Assembly: GCA_023386135.1 (NCBI GenBank)
Contig: JAEWKG010000046.1
Span: 1 to 6,075, forward strand
DNA length: 6,075 nt
Origin: Pseudomonadota bacterium
GTDB lineage: Bacteria > Pseudomonadota > Alphaproteobacteria > Sphingomonadales > Sphingomonadaceae
Reading direction: 5' to 3'
Numbering within the stretch: position 1 is the first letter of the stretch; each line of letters starts with the position of its first letter. Shown piece by piece: positions 5,628 to 6,075 of this stretch. The translations under genes and the position numbers were made by a program. A model generated the notes under the pieces. It was not told the origin of the DNA. It did no database searches and saw nothing but the letters and a program-made list of their open reading frames with translations.

Positions 5628-6075
5628 AAGGAGCTCAACGAGCGCCCCAGCCGCTCGCGCATCCCCAGCACGGCGGGCTCGACCACGAAGCGTTCGCGCC
5701 AGGCCTTGTCGAGCCGGGCGATGCGGGCGTGCATCGTCTCGGTCTCGCGGATCAGCGCGCGGGTTTCGGGCTCGAGCCGGGCGAGCTGATCGGGATCGGC
5801 GGCGCGGTCGGGCGGCAACACGCCGTGACGGCGGAGCTGGAATTCCGACAGTTCGCCGGCGAAATAGGCGCGGTGATTGAGCAGCCAGGCCAGCACATGC
5901 ATCATCCGCGTCGTCGTCCGCAGCCCTTCGCACGACAGCGCGATGCGCACGAAGTCCTCCTCGCCGCCCCGCGAGGGCGAGAGATAGAACGCGGAGCGCA
6001 CTTCATCGGCCAGCACCAGCGCTTCGCAATAAAGCGCTTCGATGATCGGCTTGCTGAGGTCGGTCGGTTTAAGCA
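5624..6075 (-). CDS. DUF1465 family protein (RcdA-like), 5' end at the window edge
   Basis: The visible frame encodes 150 codons less one base. It begins with LKPTDLSKPIIEALYCEALVLADEVRSAFYLSPSRGGEEDFVRIALSCEGLRTTTRMMHVLAWLLNHRAYFAGELSEFQL and ends RERLGRSLSSF. The segment LRTTTRMMHVLAWLLNHRAYFAGE resembles the core of alphaproteobacterial DUF1465 proteins, which include Caulobacter RcdA, an adaptor assisting ClpXP degradation of the cell-cycle regulator CtrA. The protein should be small, helical and cytoplasmic; a heptad-like stretch (LEPETRALIRETETMHARIARLDKAW) may form a helix pair. An internal GTG at 6016 is open to use, but conserved sequence continues upstream of it, so the true start is further out. 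The first two bases at the edge are TG in frame before CTTAAACCG, so an ATG may be split by the window boundary. The adaptor role is inferred from family resemblance. Confidence 0.88.
   Translation of the reverse strand, partial: LKPTDLSKPIIEALYCEALVLADEVRSAFYLSPSRGGEEDFVRIALSCEGLRTTTRMMHVLAWLLNHRAYFAGELSEFQLRRHGVLPPDRAADPDQLARLEPETRALIRETETMHARIARLDKAWRERFVVEPAVLGMRERLGRSLSSF

Noticed and set aside
5628..5633. AAGGAG just after the glpK stop, as a ribosome binding site for another plus-strand gene
   Set aside because: No start codon follows at a usable distance, and the bases are the last codons of the DUF1465 gene on the other strand.
5358..5933. A 191-codon minus-strand open frame across the glpK/DUF1465 junction
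   Set aside because: It is arginine/alanine-rich shadow, overlapping two well-supported genes in other frames.

Overview
The window looks like ordinary chromosome from a high-GC alphaproteobacterium, most likely a member of the Sphingomonadales (Erythrobacter/Sphingomonas-like). The evidence is strong GC bias at third codon positions, a DUF1465 protein of the alphaproteobacterial RcdA type, and a small helix-turn-helix protein whose core (GWTPERQARFLAEL, then RARPGAESFAAAWD) I recall as typical of that order. The species assignment is from memory of families, not from a search. I see no insertion sequence, tRNA, rRNA, CRISPR array, phage gene or attachment site.

Layout. Positions 1-1628 (minus strand) hold three genes in a row: a helix-turn-helix protein of unknown function, nadA (quinolinate synthase, de novo NAD synthesis) and the first 18 codons of a lipoprotein. 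They are joined by 4-nt start/stop overlaps (ATGA, then GTGA), so they are almost certainly co-transcribed and translationally coupled. Upstream of them, 1688-2491 (minus) encodes a multi-pass inner-membrane protein with several histidines at membrane edges. It has its own strong ribosome binding site and is bounded by GC-rich hairpins on both sides. Positions 2585-4125 (minus) hold a two-gene operon: an MBL-fold hydrolase of the LACTB2/glyoxalase-II-like type with a C-terminal winged-helix domain, followed with a 16-nt overlap by a membrane-anchored DUF4230 protein.

glpK (glycerol kinase) runs on the plus strand at 4167-5627. It diverges from the MBL gene across only about 40 nt, in which a leaderless promoter for the MBL gene can be drawn. 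glpK ends tail-to-tail with a DUF1465 gene (5624-6075, minus). The two stop codons share one CTAG palindrome. The DUF1465 reading frame runs to the last base of the window, where a two-base TG may be the end of its start codon.

The only reconstructable pathway pieces are NAD synthesis (nadA) and glycerol entry into central metabolism (glpK); neither has its usual pathway partners inside the window. No convincing new biological system is visible. The most worthwhile leads are the uncharacterised HTH protein coupled to nadA, the inverted repeat over its start codon, the compact MBL/glpK divergent region, and the probable loss of the FBP-binding loop in GlpK.
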